This document shows, piece after piece, positions 8,433 to 16,412 of a stretch of DNA of 33,560 nt; within the stretch, counting starts at the first letter, position 1; every line of letters starts with the position of its first letter. Position numbers and translations under genes: made by a program. This DNA comes from Dehalococcoidia bacterium (GTDB lineage Bacteria; Chloroflexota; Dehalococcoidia; Dehalococcoidales; UBA3254). The notes beneath the pieces are model-generated. The model saw nothing but the letters and a program-made list of their open reading frames with translations. It made no database searches and was not told where the DNA came from. Where the stretch lies: the NCBI GenBank assembly GCA_025361145.1, contig JANYAV010000024.1, positions 1 through 33,560 of the forward strand, written 5' to 3'.

Positions 8433-9458
8433 ATGATTAAAGAAGCGATCGGCAAGCTGGTTAAAAGACAGAACCTGAGCAGGCTGGAAGCTGGCGCCGT
8501 TATGACCGAGATTATGGAAGGGCAGACTACCACCGCCCAGTTGGGCTCATTTCTGACCGCCTTGAATATGAAAGGTGAGACTGGCGATGAAATCGCGGGC
8601 TTGGCTGAATCCATGCGGGCTAAAGCCTTACAGGTTGCCACCGATGGTCCTGTCCTGGATATCGTGGGAACTGGCGGAGACGGCTTGAACACCTTTAATA
8701 TTTCTACTGCCGCGGCTATTGTGGCTGCCGGGGCAGGAGTCAGAATCGCTAAGCATGGCAACCGGGCCGCCACCGGGAAATGCGGTGCCGCCGATGTCTT
8801 GGAAAAGCTGGACGTCAAGATCGACCTTACCCCTGAACAGGTGACTGAATGTATACGGCAAACAGGCATCGGCTTTATGTTCGCTATGACGTTTCACCCT
8901 GCCATGAAACATGCCGCCGTGACCAGGCGTGAAATAGGCGTCCGTACGGTCTTTAATATCCTGGGGCCTTTAACTAATCCAGCTCATGCTAAACATCAGG
9001 TCCTGGGAGTACCGAACCCAGAACTGGCCATTAAAATAGTTTCAGCCCTGTCGCAAATGGAGCTGAGCCATGCCCTGGTAGTATACGGCCTGAATGGCAT
9101 GGATGAACTCTCCATCGCCGGACCCTCGGTCTATTATGAAATCAAGGGACAACAGGTTAAGAAAAACGAAATAACACCGGAGGCTTTGGGATTAAAACGT
9201 TGGCCGCTTGAGTCTATACTGGGCGGCACACCTGAGCAAAACGCATCTATAATCAGGCAAGTGCTGCAGGGGACTATCGGCCCGCATAGAGATGCTGTAG
9301 TCCTGAACGCCGCCGCTGGCCTGCTGGCCGCTGATAAGGTTAATTCCCTGCAAGAAGGGGTAATACTCGCTAAGCAAGTCATAAACTCAGGCAAAGCAGC
9401 GAGCAAACTGAAAGAAATGGTTGAGTTTACGCAAAGCACCGCTGGAAGACAGGTATGA
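8433..9458 (+). CDS. trpD: Anthranilate phosphoribosyltransferase
   Basis: Transfers the phosphoribosyl group of PRPP to anthranilate, the second step of the Trp branch. The 341-residue protein has the family's PRPP-binding stretch GTGGDGLNTFNIST, then VRIAKHGNRA and GAADVLEKL, the anthranilate-side FMFAMTFHPAMKH, and VRTVFNILGPLTNPA. The segment after HGNR reads AATGKCGAADVLE where SSxxGSADVLE is more usual; this is a mild variation in a conserved loop. The gene begins one base after the trpG stop and its end overlaps trpC by 4 bp (ATGA), an operon junction typical of coupled translation. Confidence 0.97.
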   Translation: MIKEAIGKLVKRQNLSRLEAGAVMTEIMEGQTTTAQLGSFLTALNMKGETGDEIAGLAESMRAKALQVATDGPVLDIVGTGGDGLNTFNISTAAAIVAAGAGVRIAKHGNRAATGKCGAADVLEKLDVKIDLTPEQVTECIRQTGIGFMFAMTFHPAMKHAAVTRREIGVRTVFNILGPLTNPAHAKHQVLGVPNPELAIKIVSALSQMELSHALVVYGLNGMDELSIAGPSVYYEIKGQQVKKNEITPEALGLKRWPLESILGGTPEQNASIIRQVLQGTIGPHRDAVVLNAAAGLLAADKVNSLQEGVILAKQVINSGKAASKLKEMVEFTQSTAGRQV

Positions 9459-10231
9459 TATTAAAAGAAATTGTCGAGAATACCCGGGCGGAATTAGAGG
9501 CCCGAAAAAGGAAAATACCCATATCTATTATTAGGGTGATGGCACAATCTCGGCCCCAACCGGTAAATCTGACCAGGGCTCTTCAGGGTGGTCGCGTAAA
9601 ACTGATCGCAGAAGTAAAAAAAGCCTCCCCTTCCCGTGGAATGATTAGGGCCGATTTCAACCCTGTTGAAATTGCCCAAACGTATGCCGCTAACGGCGCC
9701 TCAGCCATTTCGGTCCTGACGGATTCTAAATACTTCCAGGGCAGCCTGGACTTTTTAATTCAGATTAACACCGCTTTGGGCACTAACCATCCGCCCTTGC
9801 TCAGGAAAGATTTTATTTTTGATCCCTACCAAATCTATGAATCTCGAGCGTATGGTGCGGACGCTCTTTTATTGATTGGCGCTCTATTAACCTCTGAAGT
9901 TCTTAAAGAATTGCTGGGATTGGCCCACAGTTTGAACATGCAATGCCTGGTAGAAACACATAACGAGGAAGAGGCTAAACAGGCGGTGGCCAGCGGGGCA
10001 CAGATTATCGGCATCAATAACCGCGATCTTAACACTTTCGAGGTCGACCTTGACACTACCAGACGGCTGCGGCCTTTGATACCGGACGATCGCATTGTCA
10101 TCAGTGAAAGCGGTATTAAAACCCACATGGATATGAAAAAATTGCAATCGATGAGAGTAAACGCCGCTCTGGTTGGGGAGACTCTGGTGGCTGCCCCGAA
10201 TATTGCGGTAGCTATGAGGAAATTACTATGA
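9455..10231 (+). CDS. trpC: Indole-3-glycerol phosphate synthase
   Basis: Decarboxylating ring closure of carboxyphenylamino-deoxyribulose phosphate to indole-3-glycerol phosphate. The 258-residue TIM barrel shows LIAEVKKASPSRG (catalytic Lys region), SVLTDSKYFQGS, LLRKDFIFDPYQIYE, GADALLLIGALL, IGINNRDLNTF and ISESGI, the full strand-end set of active-site motifs. It is a stand-alone TrpC, not fused to TrpF as in enterobacteria. It overlaps trpD and trpF by 4 bp each. Confidence 0.97.
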   Translation: MILKEIVENTRAELEARKRKIPISIIRVMAQSRPQPVNLTRALQGGRVKLIAEVKKASPSRGMIRADFNPVEIAQTYAANGASAISVLTDSKYFQGSLDFLIQINTALGTNHPPLLRKDFIFDPYQIYESRAYGADALLLIGALLTSEVLKELLGLAHSLNMQCLVETHNEEEAKQAVASGAQIIGINNRDLNTFEVDLDTTRRLRPLIPDDRIVISESGIKTHMDMKKLQSMRVNAALVGETLVAAPNIAVAMRKLL

Positions 10232-10881
10232 CACTTATTAAGATCTGCGGAATCATGGAAGTAGAACACGCCCTGGCAGCTGCTCAAGCCGGAGCAGACT
10301 ACCTGGGACTGGTTTTCGCGACCAGCCGACGGCGGATCATGCCGGTCAAGGCCATGGACATTATCCGCGTGGTGCGCCAGTTGCCGCATCCTCCTCTCAT
10401 TGTAGGGGTCTTCGTCAACGTTCCCGCAGCAGACATAAATTATCTCTCCGAGGTCTGTAAGCTGGACCTGGTTCAACTCAGCGGAGATGAAAGCTGGGAA
10501 TATTGCCGCGATATTAAACGTCCGGTCATCAAGGCCATTCATGTCGCAGCAGGAAGTACGGTTGATACACTCATAGAGATTATTCAGAAGGGCTACCGCG
10601 CCTTATCCCCGGACAGATTAACCTGTCTGCTGGATACTCATAGCAAATCTGCCTCCGGCGGTACCGGACTGACCTTTAATCCAAAGATCGCTAAAGAGGT
10701 TGGACTCAAACATCCAGTGCTGGTTGCCGGTGGGTTGACTCCTGAGAACGTTGGCGACCTTATTAGGGTGGCTAAACCGATGGGAGTAGACGTTTCTTCC
10801 GGAGTTGAAACGGATGGTATAAAAGACATCCGCAAGATCAAATATTTTATACAAACAGTAAGAGAGGCAAGTAAATGTTAG
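10228..10881 (+). CDS. trpF: Phosphoribosylanthranilate isomerase
   Basis: Amadori rearrangement of phosphoribosylanthranilate. The 217-residue barrel starts MTLIKICGI, carrying the catalytic Cys7, and has GLVFATSRRRI, VGVFVN, LDLVQLSGDE and LLDTHS with the catalytic Asp, followed by GGTG and the phosphate-binding VAGGLTPENV and GVDVSSGVE. The catalytic residues are all present. It overlaps trpC by 4 bp and the following DAHP synthase gene by 7 bp. Confidence 0.96.
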   Translation: MTLIKICGIMEVEHALAAAQAGADYLGLVFATSRRRIMPVKAMDIIRVVRQLPHPPLIVGVFVNVPAADINYLSEVCKLDLVQLSGDESWEYCRDIKRPVIKAIHVAAGSTVDTLIEIIQKGYRALSPDRLTCLLDTHSKSASGGTGLTFNPKIAKEVGLKHPVLVAGGLTPENVGDLIRVAKPMGVDVSSGVETDGIKDIRKIKYFIQTVREASKC

Positions 10882-11876
10882 TAATTATGAAAAATGATGC
10901 CACTGAAAATCAGGTGCAGGCAGTTATACAGCAGATCGAAGCCCTTGGATTCAGGGGCGTCCCCATTCCCGGCGCGCTGCGGACCGCAGTCTGCATTGTT
11001 GGCAACCAGGGCTATGTTGACGATTCTCAACTTCTCTCGCTGGACGGTGTTAAAGAGGCATTACGGGTCACCAAGCCTTATAAACTGGTCAGCCGCGAAA
11101 CCCATCCGCAGCAGTCTATCTTTACGATTGGAGGCGTGACCATAGGCGGGAAAACCCCGGTGGTCATGGCCGGACCTTGCGCAATTGAGAATGAGGAACA
11201 GGCCTTGACTATTGCCCGCCTAGTGAAAAAAGAGGGGGCACAAATATATCGTGGCGGAGCTTACAAACCCCGCACTTCCCCCTACAGCTTTCAGGGGCTG
11301 GGCGAAGACGGCCTGAAAATTCTGGCCAGGGTGCGTGAAGCGACCGGAATGCTGATCGTGACCGAAGCCACGGACTTTGATAATATAGAATTGGTGGAAC
11401 AATACGCCGACATCATTCAAATAGGCGCCCGCAATATGCAAAACTATGCGCTTTTAAAGCGGGCCGGGCACACCAATAAGCCGATTCTTCTAAAACGGGG
11501 TCTGGCTGCTACCATTGAAGAGCTCTTGATGTCCGCCGAATACATAATGTCCGAGGGTAACAACAGGGTAATTCTGTGTGAGCGCGGTATTCGCACCTTT
11601 GCCGATACCACCCGCAACACTCTGGACATCAGCGCCATTCCCTCCATCAGAGAGGTCAGCCACCTACCCGTGATAATCGATCCCAGTCACGCCGCTGGCA
11701 GAAGGGAATACGTCATTCCATTGTCCAGGGCAGCAATTGCGGTAGGAGCAGACGGTTTGATTGTAGAGGTACATAACGATCCACCGCATTCAATATCGGA
11801 CGGGAAACAGTCGCTATATCCCGAACAGTTTGCTACCCTTATGAAGGAGATTAAGGGAATGAGTCCTAAGTCTTAA
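10875..11876 (+). CDS. aroF: DAHP synthase, type I-beta with regulatory domain
   Basis: Condenses phosphoenolpyruvate and erythrose 4-phosphate, the first step of the shikimate pathway. The 333-residue protein has an N-terminal ferredoxin-like domain (about residues 1-70, starting MLVIMKNDATENQVQAV) and then the barrel with VVMAGPCAIE, KPRTSPYSFQGLG, IGARNMQN, LKRG and DPSHAAGRREY. This is the layout of the Thermotoga-type I-beta enzyme, in which the small domain binds aromatic amino acids as feedback inhibitors. Its position inside the trp operon puts it under the Trp T-box. A 54-bp gap with a fresh AGGAGG site separates it from trpB, so trpB translation restarts independently. Confidence 0.95.
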   Translation: MLVIMKNDATENQVQAVIQQIEALGFRGVPIPGALRTAVCIVGNQGYVDDSQLLSLDGVKEALRVTKPYKLVSRETHPQQSIFTIGGVTIGGKTPVVMAGPCAIENEEQALTIARLVKKEGAQIYRGGAYKPRTSPYSFQGLGEDGLKILARVREATGMLIVTEATDFDNIELVEQYADIIQIGARNMQNYALLKRAGHTNKPILLKRGLAATIEELLMSAEYIMSEGNNRVILCERGIRTFADTTRNTLDISAIPSIREVSHLPVIIDPSHAAGRREYVIPLSRAAIAVGADGLIVEVHNDPPHSISDGKQSLYPEQFATLMKEIKGMSPKS

Positions 11877-11930
11877 TAATTTTGGATATCGGAATTTAAG
11901 ATTTATTATTTTTGTTCCAGGAGGTTCGCC

Positions 11931-13112
11931 ATGCTGCCAGATGAAAAGGGTTATTTTGGAGAATTCGGTGGCTGCTTTGCGCCGGAGACCCTCATACCTG
12001 TTGTAAACGAATTGACTAAAGCTTATCAGGGGATCCAGCAAGACCCATCCTTCTGGGCTGAGTTTGACGGCTATTGCCGCGATTATATCGGCCGGCCTAC
12101 CCCTTTATACTTTGCTGAAAGACTGACCGCTCACTGCGGCGGTGCACAAATCTATCTGAAAAGAGAAGATCTTTCCCACACCGGCGCTCATAAAATTAAT
12201 AACGCCCTGGGGCAGGGCCTGCTGGCCCAACGCATGGGCAAAAAACGCATCATCGCCGAGACTGGCGCCGGACAGCACGGGGTAGCCACGGCGGCCGTTT
12301 GCGCTAGATTAGGACTGGAGTGCGTAGTCTATATGGGTGAAGAGGACATGGCCAGGCAATCCCCTAATGTCTTCCGCATGAGGCTTTTGGGCGCTAAAGT
12401 CGTACCTGTTACCAGCGGCAGTAAAACCCTTAAGGACGCGGTCAATGAGGCTTTGCGCGACTGGATCACTAATTGCGAAAACACTTACTACATCCTTGGC
12501 TCTGTTGTGGGACTGCATCCCTATCCGGCTATGGTCAGGGATTTTCAATCGATTATCGGCACGGAAGCCCGCCGTCAAATTCTGGAAAAGACCGGGCGGC
12601 TCCCAGACTATCTGATTGCCTGCGTTGGCGGTGGTTCAAACGCTATGGGAATCTTCAAGGCTTTTCTGAATGATAAAGAGGTCAAGCTGATCGGAGTGCA
12701 GGCCGCCGGTAAGGGCATCGAGACCGGCGAACACGCCGCGCCGCTACTAGCCGGAAGTATTGGCGTCTTCCAGGGCGCCAAATCTTATGTGCTGCAAGAT
12801 CGATACGGTCAGATTACTAATACCTACAGTATCTCGGCCGGGTTGGATTACTGTAGTGTAGGCCCTCAGCACAGCCACCTGAAGACTATTGGACGGGCAC
12901 AGTATTTTTCAGCTACCGACCACGAAGCTCTGGCGGCTTTTCAATTATTGTGCAAAATCGAAGGCATCCTTCCCGCGCTGGAGTCTTCGCACGCTGTCGC
13001 TTATGCTTTAAAGTTCGCCCCTACTCTGGAAAAAGACAAAGTGATCATTGTTAACCTTTCAGGTCGAGGCGATAAAGACCTTCAAATTGTGATGAAAGCG
13101 CTAGGAGAATAA
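11931..13112 (+). CDS. trpB: Tryptophan synthase beta chain
   Basis: PLP enzyme that joins indole to serine. The 393-residue protein is a standard TrpB1: N-terminal [15 protein letters not shown], the PLP Schiff-base lysine in [12 protein letters not shown] (Lys88), [13 protein letters not shown], the phosphate-binding [26 protein letters not shown], and the C-terminal [10 protein letters not shown]. The COMM-domain residues that contact TrpA are present, which fits trpA lying directly downstream. The start has CAGGAGG at ideal spacing; trpA begins 2 bp after the stop. Confidence 0.98.
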   Translation: MLPDEKGYFGEFGGCFAPETLIPVVNELTKAYQGIQQDPSFWAEFDGYCRDYIGRPTPLYFAERLTAHCGGAQIYLKREDLSHTGAHKINNALGQGLLAQRMGKKRIIAETGAGQHGVATAAVCARLGLECVVYMGEEDMARQSPNVFRMRLLGAKVVPVTSGSKTLKDAVNEALRDWITNCENTYYILGSVVGLHPYPAMVRDFQSIIGTEARRQILEKTGRLPDYLIACVGGGSNAMGIFKAFLNDKEVKLIGVQAAGKGIETGEHAAPLLAGSIGVFQGAKSYVLQDRYGQITNTYSISAGLDYCSVGPQHSHLKTIGRAQYFSATDHEALAAFQLLCKIEGILPALESSHAVAYALKFAPTLEKDKVIIVNLSGRGDKDLQIVMKALGE

Positions 13113-13114
13113 TT

Positions 13115-13888
13115 ATGAGCAGAATCACGTCAGTCTTCCAAAAAGTGGGGCATAAAGCCCTGATTCCTTATATAACTGTGGGCTACCCTGATACGAAAAC
13201 CACACTTAAAGCCATTTCCTTGCTGGAGGCAAATGGGGCGGATATTATAGAGCTGGGTATCCCCTTCTCAGACCCGCTGGCAGACGGTGCCACGATACAG
13301 GAATCCAGCTATCAAGCTTTGCGTAAGGGCGTGAATACCGATACCTGCCTGGAAATCGTCCGACAGGCCAGGAAAAAGACCACTGTTCCCCTGGTTTTCA
13401 TGAGCTATTACAATCCTGTTCTGCGCTATGGCTTAGAAAAATTCTGTATTGCTTGCGCTGAGGCGGGAGTTGACGGTTTGATCGTGCCTGACCTGCCCCC
13501 GGAGGAAGGCACCGATCTTAAAAGCTTTACCCTTCGGTACGGGCTTGATCTGATCTATTTGCTGGCCCCCACCAGTACACCGGAACGTATCAAAATGGTG
13601 GCAGAACAGTCCAGCGGCTATATTTATCTGGTTTCTGTGGCAGGAGTAACCGGTGCCCGCACTAGCCTTCCGCCTGATTTGCACTCATTTATCGCCCGGG
13701 TCCGTCGGGAGACCAAAAAACCACTTTGCGTCGGCTTCGGTATCTCTACACCGGAACAAGCCGGGGAAATCGGTAAATTGGCTGACGGCGTGATCATCGG
13801 CAGTAGGCTCATCCAGTTGATGAAAGAGGATCAAACCCTTAGCAGTCTGGCTAAGTTTATTAAAACTTCAAGGACTACGCTAATTTAG
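13115..13888 (+). CDS. trpA: Tryptophan synthase alpha chain
   Basis: Cleaves indole-3-glycerol phosphate to indole, which is channelled to TrpB. The 257-residue barrel has ALIPYITVGYPD, IIELGIPFSDPLADGATIQ with the catalytic Glu46 and Asp57 equivalents, VPDLPPEE, LLAPTS, YLVSVAGVTGAR and the phosphate-binding VGFGIS and GVIIGSRL. All catalytic residues are present. Last gene of the operon. No strong terminator follows; the only candidate is a short hairpin at 13,964-13,979 (GCTGG/CCAGC) before a T-rich stretch. Confidence 0.97.
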   Translation: MSRITSVFQKVGHKALIPYITVGYPDTKTTLKAISLLEANGADIIELGIPFSDPLADGATIQESSYQALRKGVNTDTCLEIVRQARKKTTVPLVFMSYYNPVLRYGLEKFCIACAEAGVDGLIVPDLPPEEGTDLKSFTLRYGLDLIYLLAPTSTPERIKMVAEQSSGYIYLVSVAGVTGARTSLPPDLHSFIARVRRETKKPLCVGFGISTPEQAGEIGKLADGVIIGSRLIQLMKEDQTLSSLAKFIKTSRTTLI

Positions 13889-14028
13889 GTGATTTACAAA
13901 ATACGAATAATAAACTCAATGATGTGCTGAAGACGCCACCCCTTTCAACAAGCTGTTGCTCTAGCTGGCAATACCCAGCCTTGTTTGGATTTTAGTAACA
14001 GAATTTTGAATTTAAATGTAAGCTCGGC

Positions 14029-14277
14029 CTATGACATCGGGAATTTCATCGGTGCGATCAACTCTAGCCAGGTGTACTGCCTGATCTTTTGAGGCGGATT
14101 AAACATCACTTCACTAATCTCACGCAACACCCCCTGCAGAGACTTTTCATTTCTTATACACACGCAGTGATCGCCAACCCAGATTTTCCCCTTGTTTTGA
14201 GCAATTTCAAAAACGTCGCGCTCTCCATTCTCCCAGGTGATAGCTATAGTGCCGACATATCCCTCAGGCTTGCTCAC
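14029..14277 (-). CDS. Hypothetical protein (82 aa)
   Basis: A GTG start at 14277 is preceded by GGGAGGTG at good spacing. The 82-residue product begins MSKPEGYVGTIAITWENGERDVFEIAQ and looks like a small beta-rich domain with two cysteines (HCVCIRN) but no zinc-type spacing. I do not recognise the family. It lies between the trp operon and the tRNA remnant, convergent with trpA, and may belong to the host side of the boundary. The clear ribosome site argues for a real gene. Confidence 0.55.
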   Translation of the reverse strand: MSKPEGYVGTIAITWENGERDVFEIAQNKGKIWVGDHCVCIRNEKSLQGVLREISEVMFNPPQKIRQYTWLELIAPMKFPMS

Positions 14278-14472
14278 TGGTTCACCTCCCTTGATAATCC
14301 TGGCGACTCCCTATTTTTCTTACTTAATTGATTATTAACTAAGATAACCTAACAATCACAGAAATTCAACAGCTAAACTGTTCTGGTGTCCTAAAACAAA
14401 ACCCCAGATACAATTATGATACTTTACAGGGGATGTTACACCCATAACTTATGCGGACTTCGGCAAACGAAA

Positions 14473-14506
14473 AACCCCTGGCCGTTTTATTGACCAGGGG
14501 TTAATT
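14473..14506 (-). terminator. Terminator of the ancestral tRNA-Lys gene (bidirectional)
   Basis: AACCCCTGG (14473-14481) pairs perfectly with 14494-14502 around a 12-nt loop. On the minus strand it sits about 20 bp beyond the 3' end of the tRNA remnant, the usual place for a tRNA terminator; T/A runs on both sides could make it bidirectional. Confidence 0.75.
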
Positions 14507-14523
14507 TTAGTCTTGTTTTCAAC

Positions 14524-14568
14524 TGAGCCGCCTGGGAATCGAACCCAGAACCTACTGATTAAGAGTCA
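14524..14568 (-). tRNA. tRNA-Lys(CUU) 3' half; putative attachment-site remnant
   Basis: On the minus strand the sequence reads an anticodon arm with loop CTCTTAA (anticodon CUU, lysine), then a variable loop, a perfect T arm (CTGGG, TTCGATT, CCCAG), the 3' acceptor strand GCGGCTC and discriminator A. Toward the 5' side the match stops within the anticodon stem: the base at position 27 no longer pairs, and the following 60 bases show no D arm or 5' acceptor strand. The fragment cannot form a tRNA. It is what remains on one side when an integrase inserts an element into the 3' part of a tRNA gene. The intact tRNA would then lie at the other, right-hand end, which is not in the window. The rest of the 14,332-14,638 gap holds only the terminator just listed. 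Confidence 0.75.
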
Positions 14569-14638
14569 GAGAAAGTTAGAACAAGCATTCTAATCTAACC
14601 CCTTCCTCCTTCTTGTTTAATTTATTTTTCTACTTTTA

Positions 14639-15007
14639 TTATACTCGCTGCACGGGTCGTTTAGGGGAAAGAGTTCTGCGGAGTTGTTTTCGAGTGGATG
14701 ATCTAACAGGAACTGTTTCCTGGGGCGCGAGGGGCTCGGTTTTCATTGCAATCTTTAATCCAAGAACAGCCAGCATACTGCCCAACGCCTCCAGAGTAAG
14801 ATTGGTCTCTCCGCTTTCTATTTGAGCAATGTAGGGCTGTTTAACTCCCAGCTTATCCGCCAGTTCCTTTTGAGTTAAATCGGCTGCCTGACGGGCATGG
14901 AATAAAGCCAGGCCATATTCCGATTTGGCACATTCAGATCCGTAGGATTTAGCGAACGCAGGATCCTTAAGTTCCTCGATTAAATCTCTCTCAAGTTGAT
15001 CAAGCAT
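14639..15007 (-). CDS. HTH antitoxin, HigA-like
   Basis: A 122-residue protein with an XRE-type helix-turn-helix in the middle: ARQAADLTQKELADKLGVKQ, then PYIAQIESGETNLTLEAL. The N-terminal 25 residues (LERDLIEELKDPAFAKSY) resemble the lead-in of HigA-type antitoxins; the C-terminus is basic and disordered. It starts one base after the toxin stop, the toxin-first order typical of higBA modules. Such antitoxins bind the toxin and repress their own promoter. First gene inside the boundary marked by the tRNA remnant. Confidence 0.85.
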   Translation of the reverse strand: MLDQLERDLIEELKDPAFAKSYGSECAKSEYGLALFHARQAADLTQKELADKLGVKQPYIAQIESGETNLTLEALGSMLAVLGLKIAMKTEPLAPQETVPVRSSTRKQLRRTLSPKRPVQRV

Positions 15008-15008
15008 A

Positions 15009-15365
15009 TTATTTGTTCTCCCATTTCAGATATTCATGCAATAATTCACGGGATTTCTGAATTTCCCGTTCGTAATTATTATCTTTATGCCATCCATGTA
15101 AGAGTATAAAGGTTTGGTACTTCAAATTATGATAAACAGCGATTCTCCAACCTAAGGCACTATTCCGCAGTTCATAAAAACCATTGTCTGGTCCTGCGAT
15201 AACATCCATGGATTTGGTCTTAAGTATATCCGGACCGTTTCTTCTCAAGTCATCCAGTTTACGATGAATGTTAGGCTTAATGCTATTGTCTTGAGCAACA
15301 ATCCAGTCACGGGCTGGTTGTTTACCATCTGGTCTTTCATAAGCAATTACTTTATATATTTGCAT
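15009..15365 (-). CDS. RelE/HigB-like toxin (Gp49 family)
   Basis: The 118-residue protein shows the phage Gp49/HigB-like pattern: a short beta-strand lead, ARDWIVAQDNSIKPNIHRKLDDL helices, then FYELRNSALGWRIAVYHN and FILLHGWHKDN near the C-terminus, where the conserved Arg and the strand-end basic residues form the mRNA-cleaving surface of RelE-fold toxins. The role (ribosome-dependent mRNA cleavage, element maintenance or phage abortive response) is inferred from the family. It lies upstream of, and is probably co-transcribed with, the antitoxin. Confidence 0.85.
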   Translation of the reverse strand: MQIYKVIAYERPDGKQPARDWIVAQDNSIKPNIHRKLDDLRRNGPDILKTKSMDVIAGPDNGFYELRNSALGWRIAVYHNLKYQTFILLHGWHKDNNYEREIQKSRELLHEYLKWENK

Positions 15366-15438
15366 TATAACCCACTAACTTATATTTTACAACAGGTCTT
15401 TAGCAATATTATTAAAGATATACTACCGGCAGCGCGGG

Positions 15439-16056
15439 TTAAGGATATTTGCGATAACTGCCAACAACTTTGGCAATGCCCTGACAATCGGTCATTTTAC
15501 GGGTAGCATAACGGTTCTCCAGCCAATAACCATCGCCAATGATTTTGAGCTTGGCGACATGGAGCTGGTCGTCGCAAATACAGACCACCTTATCGCCGTT
15601 GTCGATTTGACTGTCATGGTCGACGATAACGTAGTCGCCATCATGTAATTCCGGCTCCAGGCAATCACCGGAGACGCGATAGGCTTTGATTGAAAAGGGG
15701 GCGGTCACCGGCCGATCCACATAAATATGGTCGATAGCCTCGACAGGGTCGCCGGCATGGACCCGGGCATAATCGGAGTAGACGTTGATTTTAAGGGGCG
15801 GATTGACAGCATGAGTTTCCCAGTCTTCTGTAGAACCAGTGGGGCTGATGCCATAAATATACATTATCAACTCTTGCGTGGTTTTATTTAAGCCCACGGC
15901 GAATTTGTTAATTAGCTCTTCTGAATAGTTTGGGTAATGGCCCAACTCTATGCGGGAGATATAAGAGCGTTTAATGCCGGATTTTTTCTCTAAATCCTCC
16001 TGCGTGATATGCAGCTCTTCTCTTAATCGTTTGACCTTGATACCCCAATTTTCCAT
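15439..16056 (-). CDS. CI/LexA-like phage repressor with Cys in place of the S24 Ser
   Basis: A 205-residue repressor: XRE helix-turn-helix at residues 5-60 (LREELHITQEDLEKKSGIKR, SYISRIELG) and a C-terminal S24 peptidase-type domain from about 115. The nucleophile motif, normally GDSM, reads VSGDCLEPELHDGDYV, with Cys132 (codon TGC) at the Ser position; the Lys partner is probably Lys169 in HVAKLKI. Self-cleavage by Cys is possible but unproven; loss of SOS-type inactivation is the alternative. GAGGG precedes the ATG. It faces the Cro-like gene across a 113-bp control region, the arrangement of a lysis-lysogeny switch, and probably controls the genes to its right. Confidence 0.88.
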   Translation of the reverse strand: MENWGIKVKRLREELHITQEDLEKKSGIKRSYISRIELGHYPNYSEELINKFAVGLNKTTQELIMYIYGISPTGSTEDWETHAVNPPLKINVYSDYARVHAGDPVEAIDHIYVDRPVTAPFSIKAYRVSGDCLEPELHDGDYVIVDHDSQIDNGDKVVCICDDQLHVAKLKIIGDGYWLENRYATRKMTDCQGIAKVVGSYRKYP

Positions 16057-16074
16057 TTAAACCCTCTGCGATTT

Positions 16075-16171
16075 ATTGTAGCACTACTGCGACATTTGTC
16101 AATAGTTTTGTTATTTTGAGGCTAATTTGACACTAGACTATTTGTAGTTAGTATGCTACTGTTTGTAGCAT
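16075..16171. promoter_or_regulatory. Divergent repressor/cro control region with operators
   Basis: Leftward promoter on the minus strand: TTGACA (16102-16097), 16-bp spacer, TACAAT (16080-16075). Rightward promoter: TTGACA (16127-16132) with a weak -10 TATGCT at 16152-16157. The half-site GTAGCA occurs at 16078-16083 on the leftward -10, inverted as TGCTAC at 16154-16159, and again at 16165-16170. The last two form a perfect 7-bp dyad (16153-16171) covering the rightward -10 and start codon. This fits repressor and Cro competing for shared operators; binding itself is inferred. Confidence 0.65.
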
Positions 16172-16412
16172 GTTGTTAATAAATAGACTAAAAGACGCGC
16201 AAAAAGCAGAGAATCTGAGTGATGCCAAATTCGCTAAAAAGATCGGGGTTCATCGCACCACCTGGATACGGATTAAGACCAAACAGGTAGGCATCTCGAC
16301 CCGTGTCTTACAAAACATCATCACGGTTTTCCCTGGATTTAAAAAGGAAGTGGATATATTTTTATCCTGTAATGCTACTGTCAGTAGTAAGGAAGGAGGA
16401 ATAATTAAATGA
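16170..16412 (+). CDS. Cro-like helix-turn-helix protein
   Basis: An 80-residue DNA-binding protein with the helix-turn-helix LSDAKFAKKIGVHRTTWIRI followed by KQVGISTRVLQNIITVFP. It is divergent from the repressor and its start codon lies inside the rightmost operator. No ribosome site precedes the ATG, and the predicted transcription start is only a few bases upstream, so the message may be leaderless. Its stop overlaps the next start (ATGA), suggesting coupled translation. A Cro-type role is inferred from position and fold. Confidence 0.75.
   Translation: MLLINRLKDAQKAENLSDAKFAKKIGVHRTTWIRIKTKQVGISTRVLQNIITVFPGFKKEVDIFLSCNATVSSKEGGIIK

Noticed and set aside
8399-8869. 156-aa frame opposite trpD
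   Set aside because: Antisense shadow over the conserved PRPP-binding region; no start signals or recognisable motifs.
9835-10542. 235-aa frame opposite trpC and trpF
   Set aside because: It is antisense to two clearly functional genes, has no ribosome site and shows low-complexity Ser/Arg/Leu content typical of a shadow frame.
13964-13979. Terminator of the trp operon
   Set aside because: The stem is only 5 bp and the T-run is interrupted, so I did not list it as a feature; it remains the only candidate.
14524-14640. Complete tRNA-Lys gene
   Set aside because: Only the 3' half is present; the bases on the 5' side form no D arm or acceptor strand.
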